Assembly (NCBI GenBank): GCA_025529335.1
Contig: JAMYHX010000599.1
Span: 1-22,939 of the forward strand
Reading direction: 5' to 3'
DNA from: Rhizopus sp. PT2906
Taxonomy: Eukaryota; Mucoromycota; Mucoromycetes; Mucorales; Rhizopodaceae
Length of the DNA stretch: 22,939 nt
Shown here: positions 19,480-22,939 of the stretch, piece by piece
Numbering within the stretch: position 1 is the first letter of the stretch
Layout: the number at the start of each line of letters is the position of its first letter
Program-made: the position numbers and the translations under genes
The notes under the pieces: generated by a model
Told to the model about the DNA's origin: nothing
What the model saw: only the letters and a program-made list of their open reading frames with translations
The model's database searches: none

Positions 19480-19936
19480 ATCCCCACTTTTCAACTTCTT
19501 AAAAATAATTTTATGTGAAGCTGTACAATCAACCTTTGATTCAGTGGTGGCGATGTCTGTTTATAATTTACAACCAATCAAAAATATTCAATTAATACGT
19601 AGCAGTAAAGATGAATCACAAGTGTTTCTTCAGCGCAATAACTTACAGTGATCTATAAATGACAGCTATATGCGACGTAATAGAAAATACCATCTTCTTA
19701 GTTCGAAGGGTGGATTGGACAACACGAATCTCTTGTTATTATTCTTATAATAAGTTTAGTCCTTTGATTTATGATATTGGACTAACAGAACCATTATGAA
19801 AAGCTTTTATTAATATACCCACTGATTTACCATAGAAAGATTGTACAACAATCACAAAAGGAAGGTAAAGAGAGACATAAAAGCATAACAGGGGAAACGA
19901 TAGAAGGTAAAGGGCATATAAAGGATCATATACATA
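19480..19936. other. Intergenic between convergent genes
   Basis: No coding sequence seen. AT-rich, serving as the 3' flank of the plus-strand candidate on the left and of the minus-strand gene that ends at 19937. Confidence 0.4.
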
Positions 19937-20784
19937 TTAAGGGGAAGCATCAGTATCAATAAAGATTACACGGGGACGACGACTTCTTACGCGAGGTGTT
20001 GATGAGGATGACGATGGGCGAGAAAAGGGAGAGGAACGGGGTAGTGAACGAGATGAAGGTGAAGGTGATCGTATACGCCTTAGACTAGCTAGTGAATTGA
20101 GTTGCTGTCGAATACGTCTGTGCGCTGAAAGAATATTAGCCTCCACATCCTGAACTCGAGTAGAATAAGGTGGTATCTGTAAGAGTGCTTCGACAACCGA
20201 TTGGACATTATTGCTTGTGTTGATCGTAGGTAATGAAAATACCAATTCTGAAGGTGACATGGCAGCTAATGATGTTGCTGATTCAAGTATATCAGGCAAG
20301 TCTAATTACATAATCAGTATCAATCATTCTTTCCCCTTATCAATTCTCGCTTTTACATACACATACCTTGAGTGATAAACTCTGGTATATTCACTGCCTC
20401 TTGCCCTAGCCTTGTTCTTGCCGAAAGAAATTGATCTAGAAGTGATACTGTCACTTGTAATTGTTCTAGTAAATCTTCCTTTTCCGAAATGCACTGGTCA
20501 ATTCGACGATCGAGTTCACTCTGCTCTACGGATGAATTACTGTTGGGTCGTCTATCCCCAAAAGAGGATGTAAGTAGATTCTGTCTTCTGGATATACGAT
20601 GTCTTCGAACATGAGAAGGAGTGTGTGGAGCTGATTCATAGCTATGACGTGTGATGACCGGCATTCCCTCAGTATTTACTCTTTGTCTCAACAATGAACG
20701 AGCCATTTGTATTTGTTGTTTATGAACGTCCTCTTGTATTTCGTCGATCGATCGTCTTCTTGGTTTCCATATAGGCAGGCCCAT
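19937..20784 (-). CDS. Two-exon coiled-coil, Ser/Arg-rich protein
   Basis: The model joins 20784-20367 and 20301-19937, giving 260 residues. The 65-nt intron has GTATGT and AATTAG ends and splits a GAC codon, so the phases agree. The N-terminus (MGLPIWKPRRRSIDEIQEDV) is basic and then helical. The next 60 residues are polar, with several His and Arg and likely disordered. Residues about 97-130 (SELDRRIDQCISEKEDLLEQ, then LQVTVSLLDQFLSARTRL) form a probable coiled coil. A hydrophobic helical segment follows (DLPDILESATSLAAMS), then a second helix, and a C-terminal Ser/Arg/Pro-rich tail (RIRSPSPSSRSLPRSSPFSR) reminiscent of phosphorylated RS-type tails, ending VIFIDTDASP. No catalytic motif is visible and I cannot name a family. 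A TATATA-like element lies about 65 bp upstream of the ATG. The uninterrupted frames and clean intron make it a real gene. Confidence 0.8.
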
Positions 20785-21076
20785 TTTCAGTTTTGTTGTA
20801 TATATGTTTAATTTAAAGAAAAAGGAGAGGCTTTTAATTATTTCCTATATACAATCTTTTTTTTTTATGAATACACTGTTTAACCTTAAATCGGACGGTT
20901 CCAATTGGGCGATTTTTTTATATATGTAAACGTTTGATCTTTCTGCCAATCAATGCTCACTTTTGATACATGTCATAACTGTTTTCCAGAATATGGGATT
21001 AGTCATAGGATTGCGTAAAGAAAGATGTCAAAGATTGAATCTATATGTATCTATCTTTCTGAAGAAAGCGTAAGAA
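20785..21076. other. Promoter side of 20784 gene, then element boundary
   Basis: AT-rich DNA containing the likely minus-strand promoter (TATATAGG-type element near 20848). From about 20990 the plus strand contains short protein-like stretches that may be the eroded reverse-transcriptase end of the DIRS-like element starting at 21077. No gene of its own. Confidence 0.35.
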
Positions 21077-22190
21077 GCAGTGCTCACTGTTCCAGTTTGC
21101 GTGGATTTAATTGGTCAATTTGCGCTCAGCCGGCAGAAGAAATATGATTCGGTCACAAACAATTATGTTGATGCGAGCAACACAGGTTGGGCGTGTCAAC
21201 TTCAACTCTCTACGGGACAAACTCAAACAGCTCATGGATATTGGAACCATCAAGAGGCGACCATGTCGATCAGCTGGAGAGAGCTAGAAGCAGCCTTTCA
21301 TGCACTACAGACGTTCCCTCATCTGAAGAATATGCGGATTCTTATCCGAACGGACAACATAACCTCGATGTCTTACATGAGCAAGCAAGGTGGAACACAA
21401 TCTCTTCCATTGATGGAGTTAGCACCAGCTTATGGAAATGGTGCATCTAAAGGGGCATAGTAATACAGTCTCAACACGTCGCAGGTTTCAACAATCAGAT
21501 TGCGGACTTCGAGTCTCGTCAACCATACCTCAAAAGCAACTGAATGATCCACTCGATTGTGTTCCAGCAACTCCAACAGTGGTTAGACAAAAACGACATC
21601 GATCTCATCGCAGACCGTCGCACGACCCAACTGTCAAGATACGTGTCTTGGCTACCAGACCCGAACAGCGAGTCGATCGACGCATTCACCATCCCTTAGA
21701 ACAACTTTCAGAACCCTTGGATTTACCCTCCATGGAACCTAATCAACCGTTGTTTGCAGAAGCTGATCACGGAGCAAGTTCCTCTAGCAATATTCATCAC
21801 TCCTTGGTGGCCGAGCGCTCTCTGATTCCGCACTCTTCGATAACTTAGTCAACAAGTGCCACTTCTATTAGATCAGACGTACATTCATTTGCCAATCCCA
21901 ACAGCAATTTGGCCAATGAAGCACGCAACGTGGAAGCCTGCCATCTGGAAATTATCCGCTCTCGGTAAGACAACACAGATTTAAACAACAACGCACGTAC
22001 ACTTTTATTACAACCATATTTAGAAGCGTTCAGAGCTAATCGATCCTATCAAAGCGGTCAAGATCTCTTTTTGATTTGGGCTGCTGATAATAAGGTTTCA
22101 CCAACACACTTTTCGCCAATAGACTTGATCAATTTCTTGAGCGATATGTACATCTCTAAACCTTATGCGATTTCTACACGCATTTGTATC
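21077..22190 (+). mobile_element. DIRS-like retrotransposon relic (RNase H, recombinase start)
   Basis: The frame at 21080-21460 encodes an RNase H-like segment typical of DIRS-type elements: NNYVDASNTGWACQL, SISWRELEAAFHALQTFPHL, ILIRTDNITSMSYMSKQGGT and QSLPLMEL. The three acidic positions (VDAS, WRELEA, RTDN) are present. In other plus frames the reading goes on (LIADRRTTQLSRYVSWLPDP, FTIPLEQLSEPL) and, after further breaks, reaches FRANRSYQSGQDLFLIWAAD and FSPIDLINFLSDMYISKP (about 22026-22175). That last part resembles the N-terminal region of the tyrosine recombinase that DIRS elements use in place of an integrase. Reverse transcriptase and the recombinase catalytic part are absent, and there are several frameshifts. 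It is 5'- and 3'-truncated and cannot move by itself. Confidence 0.75.
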
Positions 22191-22368
22191 CTTGATACTC
22201 AATATACTTTTTTATGTTTTCATGCGTATGAATGGAAGCATTGTCTATCACTTTGTAGTGTCCCATCATATGAGGATGCCTGTCCATTGCACCGAGAGTC
22301 GTTTTAAGAAACTAATGTAGTGCCCTGCTACAGTTCCTGAACTTATATATCCAACAGTATTTCTCTTC

Positions 22369-22765
22369 TTAGCAGGCCTTGGTTTTTTTTACGCCAACTG
22401 AGATCAAACCTGCAGCAGTTCGAATGTGTATAACCAACTGCTTCGCTGCAACTGATGCACTTATACACTTTGTAATCTTCATATCGAAAAATCTGGCCAT
22501 ATCCTGGACTGTATAGCGAACATAATCACCTTTTGGTTTTTCCCCCTTCATATGGATGTCTTCATTTGTTGCCTTTTCTATCAGCATTGGGAAATTAAGA
22601 GAAGACTCGTAAGAAGTCGCATTTTTCAAGTAATCAGTGTGAGTGTCAATAGTTTCAATAATAAACTCATTTTACTCGACAATGTACTCCAAAACCCAAG
22701 ACCACCATTATCATCAACGACATTTCCATGTCCATCTTCATATAAAATAATATTTTCACGGTAAC
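22369..22765 (-). pseudogene. Helix-turn-helix transposase N-terminal remnant
   Basis: On the minus strand, 22629 down to 22369 encodes MKNATSYESSLNFPML, KATNEDIHMKGEKPKGDYVR and YTVQDMARFFDMKITKCISA, then SVAAKQLVIHIRTAAGL. The AR/F...S.SAAAKQL.I..RTA pattern is a homeodomain-like helix-turn-helix of the kind found at the start of Tc1/mariner-type transposases. After RTA the sequence turns into a Lys-rich nonsense tail at an A run, and no DDE core follows. Upstream, in a different frame, the same strand reads NIILYEDGHGNVVDDNGGLG and WSTLSS (about 22760-22680), so the coding trace extends further with a frame break near 22665. It is a non-functional fragment. Confidence 0.5.
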
Positions 22766-22775
22766 TTGGACAGTG

Positions 22776-22845
22776 GCGTCGATTTTAGCAAGCATGCGAC
22801 GTCAATTTTCATTGACAAGCGACATTAATTTTGATTGGATGCGAC
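22776..22845 (+). repeat. Three imperfect 20-23 bp tandem repeats
   Basis: Units beginning GCG(T/A)C and containing (G/A)(T/A)TTTT start at 22776, 22796 and 22819, and a fourth start (GCGAC) is at 22841. They lie just outside the transposase remnant on the side where its start would be, so they may be binding-site repeats in the terminal region of that element. Confidence 0.5.
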
Positions 22846-22939
22846 TTTGTTTGTTGGAAGCATTGTATGCAGGTTCAATCCCAGTGTATACTATATGTCA
22901 TCTTTACCTTAAAAGGCATTATTTTTCTGTATGCAGAGT

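Noticed and set aside
22776..22845. CRISPR array
   Set aside because: The units are adjacent without unique spacers, are imperfect, and the genome is eukaryotic.
22840..22880. Possible tRNA gene, because GGTTCAATCCC resembles a tRNA B box
   Set aside because: The stem around it has a mismatch and no A box, anticodon arm or acceptor stem could be found at the right distance upstream.

Overview
The window looks like nuclear DNA of an early-diverging filamentous fungus, most likely Mucoromycota (Mucorales-like). It is AT-rich, and its genes have short introns of about 49-68 nt with GT...AG ends and TACTAAT/TGACTAAT-like branch points. It also carries decayed DIRS-like, Ty3-like and MULE transposons. 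The assignment rests on gene style and transposon content, not on a marker gene.

Layout. 1-2640 is gene-poor and holds a collapsed Ty3/gypsy relic (protease end about 1076-1270, integrase about 1330-1680) and a weak minus-strand coding remnant (about 2100-2500). 2643-8555 (+) is the main gene, a seven-exon ZNFX1-like superfamily 1 RNA helicase with NFX1-type zinc fingers and a C-terminal RZ-type zinc finger; its relatives act in RNA silencing and antiviral defence. Converging on it is a small coiled-coil gene (8614-8973, -). Only 14 bp separate that gene's start codon from the target-site duplication of a complete but dead MULE DNA transposon (8997-13120). The MULE has terminal inverted repeats, a 9-bp target-site duplication (8/9 matching) and a decayed FAR1/WRKY - DDE - SWIM - GRP-hook - OTU protease coding region.

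Right of the MULE come a 36-bp inverted-repeat pair (13216-13251 / 13398-13432) and a two-exon minus-strand gene of unknown function (13454-13916). A long non-coding stretch (about 13.9-15.9 kb) leads into a five-exon gene for a secreted cell-wall-type protein (15896-18343, +). That protein has a signal peptide, a Kre9/KNH-like domain, a Ser/Thr-rich stalk and a large acidic His/Trp repeat array with an exact 180-nt period, and the array runs on past the present stop codon. Next is a 33-residue minus-strand ORF (18696-18797) ending in five cysteines and a CaaX-like CIIS tail, with a TATA box upstream. A small two-exon candidate (19205-19479, +) and a two-exon coiled-coil/Ser-Arg-rich gene (19937-20784, -) follow. 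The right end is transposon debris: a 5'-truncated DIRS-like element (about 21080-22190) and a minus-strand helix-turn-helix transposase remnant with 23-nt repeats beside it (22369-22845).

The genes form no operon and no obvious pathway. The theme is a genome-defence helicase among several dead transposons, plus fast-evolving small or secreted protein genes. All gene models, splice sites and domain calls were made by eye from the sequence; no search was run.
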